This document shows positions 1 to 17,638 of a stretch of DNA of 64,000 bases, piece by piece. The notes beneath the pieces are model-generated. The model was not told the DNA's origin and did no database searches. It saw only the letters and a list, made by a program, of their open reading frames with translations. Position 1 is the stretch's first letter. The number at the start of each line of letters is the position of its first letter. Origin of the DNA: Mortierella sp. BCC40632 (taxonomy: Eukaryota > Mortierellomycota > Mortierellomycetes > Mortierellales > Mortierellaceae). The stretch is from assembly GCA_011634665.1 (NCBI GenBank), contig WAEK01000007.1:1537501-1601500 (forward strand). Direction: 5' to 3'. A program made the position numbers and the translations under genes.

Positions 1-78
1 CCTTTCTCTTTCTTTCTCTCTCTCACTTCCTGTTGACTAGTTAATCCAACTCCACTACCCACAGCCTCGCCGCCCGCC

Positions 79-6994
<6,916 letters not shown>

Positions 6995-7600
6995 AGCCAA
7001 TGAAACGACCCCCTCCTTTCTTGTTTCTATATTGATGTCCTTTTATCCTCTCTCTCTCTCTTTCTCTCGCTCTCTCCCACACACACTTTTTTTCTTCTTC
7101 ATTGTTCATTACCATCACTCTTCTCACACAAGCGCATGCTTGCACATACTCTCAATCATATTTCCTTTTTTTCCTTTTTTTTTTTTTTTTCTTTTGCGAT
7201 ACCTTTTGTCCTCTCTACGTTACTATTGTCTACTAATATTCGTAATATCTCTCGTTTTCTTTTCTTTTCTTTTTTATTTGGGCTGTGCGTGTGCGTGTGG
7301 GTGCGTGTGTGGAATACGTAACGAGTTGTCAACTGTCATGTCACTTCTCTTTCTTTCTTTTTCTTTTTTCTTTTTTTTTTTATCCTTACTTTCTCTTTTC
7401 TATTTGTTTGCTTTACCTTTCTTGCAGAAAAAAATACGACAAAAAAGCTTTTCATTCATTCATTAAAAAAATCTACTACTATGGCCTTTTTTCTCCCCTA
7501 ATTCAGTATCCTTTGCTATTTGTTTCTGTGGATATAAACTTCTTTTTTTTTTTTTTTTCAAGAACGAATCACATGTCGACTTGGACCTGACTCTCCTTCT
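6995..7600. other. Pyrimidine-rich 3' flank of kinase gene
   Basis: After the TGA stop at 6992-6994 comes CT-rich and T-rich sequence with T-tracts near 7180-7190 and 7542-7558. It is probably 3' UTR and terminator region. No gene seen. Confidence 0.5.
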
Positions 7601-8409
7601 CTTCTTCGTTTACATCAGCTGTGTTCACAGTTTTCCTGATTTTGGGGACTAGCAGTCTCTGCCTGTGGTTCCCACAGAGGTCCTCATCGCACGCATATTG
7701 GGTATTAAAGGGATCCAGTCCATGATCACCGGGGTTCATGTTGACCCTAGGAACTCGGCAGGACGACCTCGGGGCGCGTCTCTCTAGAGAGAGGGTAGAA
7801 CCTGCATTGGAGTCGCGTCCTTTGATGATGCTAGGCATTTTGACCGACGTGCAATTGGGGTTGATCCATTCAATCATCCCCATGGACCTTTACGGCCTTA
7901 ATCCTGCCTCTCACAACCCTTCGAGATCGTGCCAGACGAGATATACCGGGCAGGTCTGAGAACTGTAATATTACTCATTTGTCATTCCTATCATTTCGCA
8001 CCACTCTTTGAAAGATTTTGATGGGGATGCCTGTCGTTCGCACCTCCTCAGACTTGGTTACTTTGCGATACATGCTTTTCGTACTAGAATGGGCGCGCGT
8101 TTTCTTTCTTAGGTCTCTCTGAAAACGGCAAAAGTTCTTTCTCCATCTTGAGAATGACCTCGTTTACCTCATTGAGCTCACTGGCAATCTGCATTTCGTC
8201 AAGGCTATGGTGCTGTGAGTCATCGATCCAATTCGTTAGCCCGGCTTTACTGGACTGGATCATCTTGTGGGTCTTCGTACCGACTCTTGCGACCTGGTCC
8301 TTGGGAGGATGACTTCGCCCATTACGTGGACTGTGTAACGATCCACGAATGTAATAAAGTTTAAAACCTGAGTCCATGGAACCGACACAGTCACTCAATC
8401 CTGCCCATA

Positions 8410-8441
<32 letters not shown>

Positions 8442-10200
8442 GGAACCACACACAGATCGTTTGATTCTTGACAGATTGGCACCATTGGTCAGAGGATGGC
8501 CACTCGTGTCTTCGATGTCAATTTGGATTGGGAAGGCGTCGAAACCCCTCCACCTCCGTCCTTTCCCCTGGAATTCAGTGGAGGAGCTTGTATGGATGAT
8601 GGCGAAACCTTGGGTGCCAATGACCTTGTAAACTGTCTTCAGCTAGAGGTTGTGACTTTTTTTTTTTGACTAAGAGCTAACCAAAAATGCTGCTGGTCAC
8701 CGTTTGACCGTTTGACCGTTTGACCATTTGACCGGTTCACTATTTGACCATTTGACCGATTAACCGTTTGACCGATTAACCGATTAACCGATCAACCGAT
8801 TAACTGGTTGACCATTGACCGAACCAGGTTAACAAAAAAAAAAAAAAAAAATCGGTTTTAACCCCTGCTTGCCCGGAGCGACCTGAAGACAGTTCTAAGG
8901 GCTCCTTTGTGTTTCAAAGGACTCTAGTCATCCGAATCTAACCCATTTATACCCTTTATGCCTTGCAGACCCATGCCTTCGGGGTTCAGACCCTACTGTG
9001 ATGTTCGGTATCATCATCCTACTCGGACAGCGCGACTCCTTTCTTGTGTGTAACCTTTCTCTTTAATTCTCACGAGTCTCCAGAACTAAACTAAAATAAA
9101 AACTACTTGCTCCTGGGTGCCCTGTCTACTCCATCATTCTTTTCGCTAATTGGATAAGATGGTGTGGGTGGGACAGGTAAGGGGTCGCTTGCTCGGATAA
9201 TGAACGTAAGACATCTTTCATCGCCTTCGTCTATATTTTCGGATGTATCATCTGATCGGATCATCGTGTCTTCATTTAACTGCATTCTCCTTCTTTTGAG
9301 TCCAATGAGTTTGTTAAGGATCAGTTGGATGTGGTGACTCTTGAGCGCACCTTTGCTGGAACTCCTCTCCAATTCTTGGCACAGACTAACAATTCTCCAG
9401 AGCCACATCGCCTGGGTTTTTGCCTCCTTTTCTTGAGCAATTTTTTTTCCATAGTAACTTTGCTTTCGTGCGCTTCTGGGACACCCGAATGTTCATGATT
9501 GATGCCAGGTGAAAACACAAAAAGACTCGCAGCGGGTACTCCAGCGATCTCTCCCATGTGGAACTCTCCCAGACGTTCTGGATATTTGTTGCCAGTTGCT
9601 TGATATGCACAGAGGCTGTTGTCAATCCCTCGGGAGGTTTAGAATCTCTGTTCACTTCAGACTCTTGAATAGTTACTGCCTGCAGGGCTTCCCAAACTGG
9701 GTGTTTTCTACCCAATTTCCATTGTGCAGACATGATATGAGGGTACAGAAAATCAATGTGCTCAAAATACAATATACTAGTAGTGTCATCTTTCATTCAT
9801 GGAAAGCGTCCTTGTAAATGATGAGAGTGATGTCACTTGGACGAAAGGGGATTATGGCGTAGTGAATACGATCCTGGTCCGGAATACTTAGGGAATCGTA
9901 TACGAAGCCATTTCCTCCTCCAACTAATAAAGACAACTTTCTTTCCGTCATTCAAACTTTACTTACTTTGCGGCTGGTTGTTACACCGTCCCAGGGTATT
10001 GACCGAGCCCAGATCTCGATCAAGTATATAGCCCATTATCTCTCTGCTCCTCCTTACTAAAATAGTTACACCATTTGTCCACCCTCGAACAGATGTGCAG
10101 TACAGCCTCTCTGAATTCTTTGTCTCAAAGGCATGAGCCATGAGTCATATCCAAGTAGCGGTGTTTTCTTTGCTGAAGTATGGGACTCGGCAGTGAGTGA
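7600..10200 (-). pseudogene. Decayed minus-strand coding relic, family not identified
   Basis: Several short minus-strand frames lie in series: 9959-10141, 9386-9796, 9103-9408, 8084-8485 and 7569-7883. They use normal-looking amino-acid composition, for example the stretch WKLGRKHPVWEALQ followed by TIQESEVNRDSKPPEG in 9386-9796. Adjacent frames overlap or abut, as expected for a once continuous protein broken by stops and frameshifts. The setting, beside an octamer array and a dead transposase, suggests a mobile-element protein, but I do not recognise the family. On the plus strand at 8496-8669 a 57-codon frame opens and closes with no recognisable domain. Confidence 0.35.
8699..8833. repeat. 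8-bp tandem repeat array (ACCGTTTG/ACCGATTA), about 17 units
   Basis: Units can be read consecutively from 8699: ACCGTTTG three times, then variants ACCATTTG, ACCGGTTC, ACTATTTG, ACCGATTA, ACCGATCA, ACTGGTTG and ACCGAACC, ending AGGTTAAC. One unit near 8811 has lost a base. An A-tract of about 18 follows immediately. The consensus is ACCGNTTR. The array is not part of a reading frame that I can recognise. Confidence 0.85.
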
Positions 10201-10928
10201 GGGGTTGGACAAAGAGCGCTCCCGAGCGGTTATCGGATGAGACCTATTCTAGAGAATATCCTCTTGATCAATATGCGAGGGCTTTTACCGACCCATCTTA
10301 GTTTGATCCGCGCATGGATACCTGCTTCAAGATCCTTTTATTGATTGCGTATCTTCTCAATCCATACCTGCCTTTAGACAGAAGCTGGTCAAAAAAAAAA
10401 CCAGAGTCCCTGTTATGGCGAGCCAGACGTTTGGGATGGTCCTCTCTTTCCTATTCTCTGTAACCTTCAGTGTTCTTTACCACGATTTATCCTTATCCAG
10501 AGGAGAAAAGAGTAGATATCAGTTAAAATTGCCCTTTCCTCAGATTCTACGCGCATGAAAAAGTCGAGCCTCGAAGCTCGAATCCTGATGCAGCCATGTT
10601 GAATGGTGTCATTGCGTCAGCCGAACTGAGACTAGGGACGCTCCCATAGACGTCGCCACCAGCAATCCATCATAATGTGATCGCAAGATTTTGGTCCTCA
10701 AGTAAATAGGCATGGATGGGTAGGTGTAATTGAATCAAGAAGTAGTGGGTCCTTCTAGCTAGAGAATTTTCCCCTCAAGCACTGGACTTTCAGTAGAACG
10801 TGCCGCGTCGCGTCGAGGACACGTGTAGGCAAGAGTGATCATTTGCTGGGCCTCTTAAAGTTGAATGAGGCTTCATCGTGTTGCCGAAACCTGCCAATCG
10901 ACCACCCAGACCTCTATTCTCCAACAGC

Positions 10929-12439
10929 ATGCCCCCAAAGGGAAACAAACGCGCTGCAATGACTGACTCTCAGAGCATCGAGCTATATCTAAGGAAGCGC
11001 GAAAGGCCAACGACTACTCTAAACGATATGGCAGACTGGCTCCAGGAGAAATACAAGCTCAAGGTTGCAGTAAACACCATCTCAATTACTCTGAATTGAT
11101 CGGAAGGGATACTCAAGCGAATTGGCCAATCGAACATGGAGTCAAAGAGATGCAAGGAAGCGTCTTATCCGGACATGGAATACACTCTAAAGTTGTGGTT
11201 TAATCATCACCAATCCTTGGGTTGTATTACAGGAGATGTGAGCAATGAAAAGATGGCCTACTTTCTCGAGAAACTACATCCGGAAGCAAAAGACTTCCAA
11301 TTCTCTGGAGGTTAGTTATCAGGATTCAAGAAGCGCCATGGAATCAAATATCTTCACATAGTTGGAGAGAGTGGGTCTGTTGATAAAAATGCAACTGAGG
11401 GAGCGCCTCCTCACCTGCGCGCAAGACTTGATGCGTACTCCTGGAAGGATGTGTACAACGTGGACGAGACTGTACTACTCTACAGGATGCAAATAGATAG
11501 AACCTTAGCTTCCAAACAGATCGAAGGCGGAAAGCAGAGCAAAGAGCGAATAACCATTGCCCCTTGTGTCAATGGCGATAGGTCCGATAAGCTTCCGTTG
11601 ATCCACAAAGGAAAATACAAAAAACCCTCGTTGCTCCAAGGGAATATCCAAGAGTGACTTTAGCTGCACCTACCGGTCCAACCCAAAGGCTTGGATGACT
11701 ACGATATTGTTTTATGAATGACTCGAATGGTTTGACTCCAGATTGGATCGAAAAGTCCTACTCGTCCTGGGCAGCTGTTCTGCTCATGAAACAGGGAAGC
11801 CCTTACCCGAACTGAGGAACACTGAAGTCATTTACCTGCCACCAAATATGACATCCAAGCCTCAGTCCCTAGATTCTAATATTATTCGTTCATTCAAAGC
11901 ACGCTATCGTCGCTTCCACTGCAGGCAAACTTTGGAAAACATGGGAACAGGGATCAAGGAACCTCATATGATTAATGTTCTTTCAGCCATTCGGTTCTCG
12001 GTTCAAGCATGGGATGGCGCGGCATCTGAAGCAATAGCCCTATTGCTTTGAACACTGCAACATTCACACGCGCTCACATGCCGCTGGTATGAGTCATTCA
12101 GTCACTGTGGCCGATGGACTAATCGCACAAGACAAGGAGATCCTAAGCGAGCTGGAGAGCGGTATCCGTTCGCTATACCTCGAGGATCCTATTTCAATTC
12201 AATTTCTCTTGAACCACCCGAATGAAAGGGAGATTTCTTGCGAACCTACGGACGATGATATCCTTGAGCAAGCACAGCACCGTGATACAGAACCAGTCGA
12301 AGAGGTGATGAACGAAATCCATTTGAAGTCGAAGTACACTGCCATCCAGGTGGCAGACATGATGGAACACGTTTACCTTTTTTTTGGATGTTACAGGATC
12401 ACGACTGTAAAGAGTTTATATCTATGGCTCGGAAACTGA
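10929..12439 (+). pseudogene. Broken pogo/Tigger-type (CENP-B/DDE_1) DNA transposase
   Basis: From ATG 10929 the frame gives an N-terminal helix-turn-helix, with LYLRKRERPTTTLNDMADWL matching the first CENP-B-type DNA-binding unit. The same frame passes TGA at 11097-11099 and continues with LWFNHHQSLG and FKKRHGI, the second HTH unit, where a TAG sits at the position of the usual Trp after SGG. NVDETVLLYRMQIDRTLA (from about 11451) is the first catalytic block of DDE_1. Then comes a frame change to LLVLGSCSAHETG and YLPPNMTSKPQSLDSNII (from 11743), where the usual Asp of the LLDNCxxH block is replaced by Gly. Another frame change leads to a short tail at 12089-12439. At least two stops, two frame changes and a lost catalytic Asp make this dead. 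Terminal inverted repeats were not located. Confidence 0.85.
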
Positions 12440-13578
12440 AGAGTGCGACTCTGGACCTCAGCAGATCGCAGCTTTTTCAAACCACATTGCTCAAATATTA
12501 CAACTGACTTCTCTCTCTATGAAATTCGGCAAAAAAAAAAAAAAAAAAAAAAAATTCATTTTATCACTTTGTCCCGGACTCGGGACCTCCAGAAACCTTC
12601 ATTGTAAAGAGAGTTTCTTTATACAGAGTGTCAAGAGTCGACAGTAGTTTGAATACTGGCTACGTGAGGTATGGAAAACCAAAGAAAAAGAAGGTTCAAC
12701 TCTCTTGCTCCTGCGCCCTCAAGAAGCCCTGTCGCGTTTTTAGATCAGAGACAATTAAGCTTTAGCTTCGGGAGAAAGATAGAAAAGGGTCTCTCAAAGA
12801 AAGCAAGAAAAAAACTGGCCAAAACAACCCCTGTTTACTGAAATCCATTCGAAGAGATACTACTGCAACTAATAATAAAAATCTAGTCAACTCCCAGGAA
12901 ATGTGTGGCCCGAGTCCCCGATGAGTAGGGAGTTTGAGAGCAGCATTTCTCATGAAATGTTGCTCGCACGCACAGGCCTGACCAGGGCAATAGTCTGCAG
13001 AAAAAAAAAAAAAAAAAAAACCCAGTTCTACTTGCGATTTTTCTCATGTCGGATAAGAGGTGTCTATCTAATCATCTGTCATCAAAAGACACTCTGCGAC
13101 CTGTTGGCCATGCCACTGGTTACTAGGCTATGTTTGGTAAAGAGCTTTTTTTTTTTTTTTTTTTTTTTTTTGGAGGACAAACAAGGTGGGAAAATCTAGC
13201 TTGCTCGCTATTGAGATAGGTTGGGGATGGCGGCGCAACCCATTTTCGAATCGTACGATGGTTTCTTCACCTACACCGCTTCTTCTGTACTCTTTGTTCG
13301 AAGAACTCGCAAATGGGTTCCTTGTACGATGTAGAGTGCCTTGTGACACTTGGTCCAGCTAGAGCGATAAGCACGAGCTGTACGTGCTCTCTTTCACCCC
13401 CACCCCCCGCGGAACAGGCACCCCCTTCTAGCAGAGACAATATGCAGCTCAAATCCATGATACCCAAAAGTGAATCACTCAGCCATTGCTCTCGCATACA
13501 AACGCATACTAAAAGAACTAGTGAAAACTGGAGATGGCGACGTTGAACATGAGGTTGGACCATACGGTAAAAGTAGAC

Positions 13579-13612
<34 letters not shown>

Positions 13613-14328
13613 GGCAAGGGCGAGGTATGTGCACCACAATCAAATGAGTGGTTGCTGCACAATCTATTACCTCTGGCGTATTGTCAGCAACAAACAGGGG
13701 GTTCTTTCTTTTCGGCTAATGTCAAGTTGAGAGCAATAGGAAGGGTAAAAGAGGCACTGAGCGCGTGCCTACCCAACTTCTTATTTTGGAGAAGCACAAA
13801 ACCAAAGGTGGCAATCCCCTAGTTCGTGCCAAATGAGTCTACAGAAGAGCCCTAACCAATATTTCACCGACTCTTTGGACGAGAGATGCCTGGAAGCATA
13901 CCTCCTCCGCCTTTCCCTGCCATACCTCACAGCAGTCGAGCAAAGTCGTCTTTACTCTTTTTTTTTCTCACTCTCTCTCTCTCTCTTCTCATCTAATTTC
14001 ACCTCACTTCATCTCATCATTTTATCCATATTTTATCATCTTTATTTTATTTTTATTTCATCTCATTTCATTTTTCATTTTCATGCCCCCACATCTCGTT
14101 TTCAACTCTGCATTTCATCGCATTCTGGTCACTTCATGCTTCTGGTATTCAAAAGGGTCTTGTGCATCCTATGCATACTAGCCAGCCAGTTACTTCACTA
14201 CCCTCCTCTTCTCACTCATGCACTCTCTTCCTTTTATTCCTGTAGCGCAGTGCATTCTAAGCCTACTACAGTCTGGCTTTTCACTAACCCATCCTTTTCC
14301 AGCACGCAACACATATGCCTGAACAACA
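12440..14328. other. Intergenic, no gene seen
   Basis: Contains A/T homopolymers (about 12531-12554 A, 13001-13020 A, 13147-13171 T, 13582-13610 T) and a CT/T-rich stretch at 13955-14090 that probably belongs to the promoter or 5' leader of the next gene. The frames present are interrupted by the homopolymers and show no domain. Confidence 0.4.
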
Positions 14329-16692
14329 ATGAGATACAATACCGAGTCTCTTTATGCTTCCTCTTTACTCCTGGCGGTCCTATCGAGTCTCATCCTGTCT
14401 ATAAACGCTCAGACTGCAGATCCTGGGCCACCATCAATGGCTAGGATGGCATTTGGCTCCAACCGAACGTGTCTGTTTATCCAAGGCGGTCAGACCAAAG
14501 CAAACGAGTCAAACCCCATCAGTAGCAATGCGTTCTATCAACTCGACCTCAGCGTAAACTGGACAACGGATAAACCAGTCTGGCGAACTTTGAAATCCCC
14601 TGGCCCTGGTCTTGATGGTCACAGTGGAGTCATCCTACCAGACAACAAATTCCTTGTCCAGTATGAGAGCATCAGTTCACAGAGCAACCTCTACCTCTAT
14701 GATGGCATTGATTCTTGGATCCGGGTACCAAACAATCTCAAGCTTGGAGGTACTGAATTCATAATAGCATCGCCTACTGGAGCTGTGTATTTTCTCAGTA
14801 GCGGCGCCTCTCAAATGATACCATCTCTAGAAAACCCGAAGCCCACAACAATCCCAAGTTTTTTTGGAATGATATTTGCCGGGTGGACAAATTCAATTGG
14901 TGGAGGTACAGTGATATCAGCAGTCGTCTCTGGCTCTTTCGGGGGCCAGAGAGCGAACCCTCGAGTCTTGGGAAAGAACTCGTCTTCCTCCTGGGAATGG
15001 CAGCCTGTGGTATGTCTTGGAACTCTCTACCTTTCTCTTCTCATGTTTTCGATTCCTTCTTTGCATCGCGCCTGCATATCACTGACAATGCCTATTGTGT
15101 TATTGCTCTATAGGATATGGGTGGAGAACTTTCGCCTACAATACCTAGTGCTGCTTGTGTTGTCAAAGGTACAACATTATTGCCCTAACCCTGAGAAACA
15201 AAGAGCGTTCGATAACGGGTTCAATGTACTTTTACTTACCTAGGATTTTCTCGGCTTTTGACAGATGTGGATAGAGAAAAGTTCTATTTCTTTGGTGGGA
15301 TGACGGGTCCTGGCAGACATTCAGCTTTATTAACTGAATTGGACTTGAAAACAATGACCTGGGGTTCACTCCCAGATGCACCTGAGGGAAGATCATTTGG
15401 GGCATGTGCGGCCACAAAGCATTCATTTATCGTGTGGGGTGGTATGTGTTTTCACTCGTGATATGCGTTAAATTACTAAGACTAGCCTTTGGTATTAGCA
15501 ACTAACTGTCTCTACGAGCGAATGTTTTATAGGCCTCACCTCAATAGACGGCCTCCCATTCGGCACCTCCTTAGCAGCTAGTGAAGCGCCACTAGTGTTT
15601 GACTTTGCGAGCAGAAAGTGGACAAATAAGTTTACTGCAGAATACATTCCTCCACCACCGCCTCCTCCGCCTCCGCCTCCGCCTCCGCCAGCTCCTCCGT
15701 CAGACTCTTCGTCTCCTACCAGTGAATCGAGTCTAGGAAATGGTACAAACAGCAATAACAACAACAGAAATGGCAAGGGAAGAGATCCCACAGAAAATTC
15801 AGAGAGTCAACCGAATATTGCTGCGATTATTGGAGGGACTGCCGGGGCAGTAGCCTTAGTAGGCAGTATTGCTCTTGTCCTCTTTGCCAGGCGTCATCAC
15901 AAGAAGGAACAAAAGTATGATGGTCTGGATTACTCGTCATCTGGAGAATACTCGTCGCAGAGAGATCGTCGGCAAGGGCCGTTGCCAAGTGGCAGATCAA
16001 GCGACTCGAATCATTGGAACGAATCTCGTTCACTCTTTCGTGATGAGATGGAACCGTCTTCGCCCCACAGTCGATTGGATCGACATCATCAGCGGCTGGA
16101 TTACCAGGACCGACAGGACTCTCGACATTGTGTCCCAATGATAGACCGAGATCCAGATCCAGATCCAGATGAATACTATAGTCGGAACGTTACTCCTAGT
16201 ACATCCAAGGATAGGATCCAAGGTGGATCTCGAGATTATAAACGCGGTCCTCAGGCGTGGCGGGCTCCATCCCGAGGGCCTTCATATAAGATGTCTGAAG
16301 GTTCACAACGCAGGAGCCCTCAGCAAGGAGAGCATCGATACTGGCGGGCATCAGGGATACATCCAGTGCCAAGGAATCCTCAGTTTCGCAACTCCCCGTT
16401 CTTTCAACCACAAGAGGCTTCTTTATCTCCACAATCTCAGTATGAGACTGTGGCATACCCGGATCCTCAGTTGGATACTAATCCCTCCGGTGTCTTCCTT
16501 CCTGAAGAGCCTCAGAATGTGAATGACCGAGTTGGAAAGCAAAAGACTGATAGCTCTAATATCCAGTATTATCTGCTCCATCCGTCGCCAAGCGAGCTGA
16601 AGACATGCAGTATAGGAAATGGAAACCAGACACTGGTCGAGGACCGGATTTCACCCTCGAGTAGACATTTCTACAACTCCTCAATCTACTAG
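14329..16692 (+). CDS. Type I membrane kelch-like protein, copy 1
   Basis: Exons: 14329-15009, 15114-15168, 15265-15441, 15533-16692; 690 aa. The N-terminus has a hydrophobic signal peptide ending INAQ (about residues 1-28). The ectodomain has kelch-style blocks: an Asn-rich strand with FYQLDLSVNW, then FYFFGGM, ELDLKTMTWGSLPD and SFIVWGG, the GG-doublet and spaced Tyr/Trp pattern of a beta-propeller. It has several NxS/T sites. A 14-proline run (344-357) and an Asn/Ser linker precede one transmembrane helix (400-423), followed by the basic stop-transfer RRHHKK. The cytoplasmic tail of about 265 residues is rich in Arg, Asp, Ser and Gln and looks disordered. Intron phases are 0,1,1, as in the two other intact paralogues nearby. 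Ligand and function are unknown; a cell-surface adhesion or receptor role is inference. Confidence 0.85.
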
Positions 16693-16884
16693 ACAATCTA
16701 TCATCTCAACTTTACTTCGCTTTCTTAATGTATTATTCTATAACAACCATGCTACTCTGTCCAAACCCAGCAAAGAAGTTGATTTCACTTTTTTGAGGAG
16801 CAACTTTGATAAAACGTGGAAGCCTCTGAACTTGATAGGTTGGTGAAGACTGAGATTGAGGTATGGAGGGGCACTCAGTACCGA

Positions 16885-16915
<31 letters not shown>

Positions 16916-17408
16916 ATCACTAGCCCTCTTTCTCACCATTGAAGCTTTGAACATGGCGCTCAAAAAACACAGCTGCAAGGAGTCCCAGACATTGTCGCAA
17001 ATTCTGAACTTTAATAGACTCATGCATGATGGATGGAGCTAGACTACACTAATGTATACTCTCTCTTCCGAGTTCAAAAAAGTGGCTCTCACAACGCAGG
17101 TACAAATTTTGACCACTCTCACATCTCTCACATCTCTCACCTCAAGGCTCATGGAACACAGACCCGAGAGCATCGCTGGTTTTTTTACAACCGCCATGTT
17201 GCACAAGTTGTTGAGGCTACCAAAGGCGAGAGAGGCATTGGACGCCAGGGGGGAGACCTACTCCCCCTCTCTTCCCGAACCACTATATATTGTGAGAGAA
17301 AAGGAAAGTGTTGTCAAGTTACATCTGTCCATCTTGATTCATCTCTGCTCATTCCTCTCTTTCCTCCATCTCCATTCCTGCCAACAGTCCATTAACACCC
17401 CAGAGACT

Positions 17409-17446
<38 letters not shown>

Positions 17447-17638
17447 GTGATGGCTGTATTAAGCCCAACCCTGTAAAAGAGGTTCTACCGTTCTCCTCTG
17501 TTGTACTTCTTTCACTCGCTTTTCTCTTGCCCCTTGTCCCTTCCCACTCGACTCGGTACTCCTCATCTCCACCCAAAGTCTCTCTCCTCCCCATCCCTCC
17601 TTCTCACTTCTCTACTCAACACATACGCTGGCACGGAA
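16693..17638. other. Intergenic/promoter between kelch copies 1 and 2
   Basis: Holds a CT run near 16886-16912, a T-tract at about 17412-17442 and CT-rich leader before the ATG at 17639. A short segment after the T-tract is duplicated upstream of copy 3. No gene seen. Confidence 0.45.
17443..17472 (+). repeat. Upstream segment duplicated before kelch copies 2 and 3 (copy A)
   Basis: The segment beginning ACAAGTGATGGCTGTATT here matches ACAAGTGATGACTGTATT at 20637. Downstream of each, CT-rich sequence leads to the shared leader CTCAACACATAC about 20-25 nt before the ATG. The duplication therefore included the promoter and leader. Confidence 0.7.

Noticed and set aside
8496..8669. 57-codon plus-strand frame starting MATRVFDVNLDWEG
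   Set aside because: Protein-like start, but it ends in a T-tract with no recognisable domain and no visible downstream exon; left as part of the decayed region.
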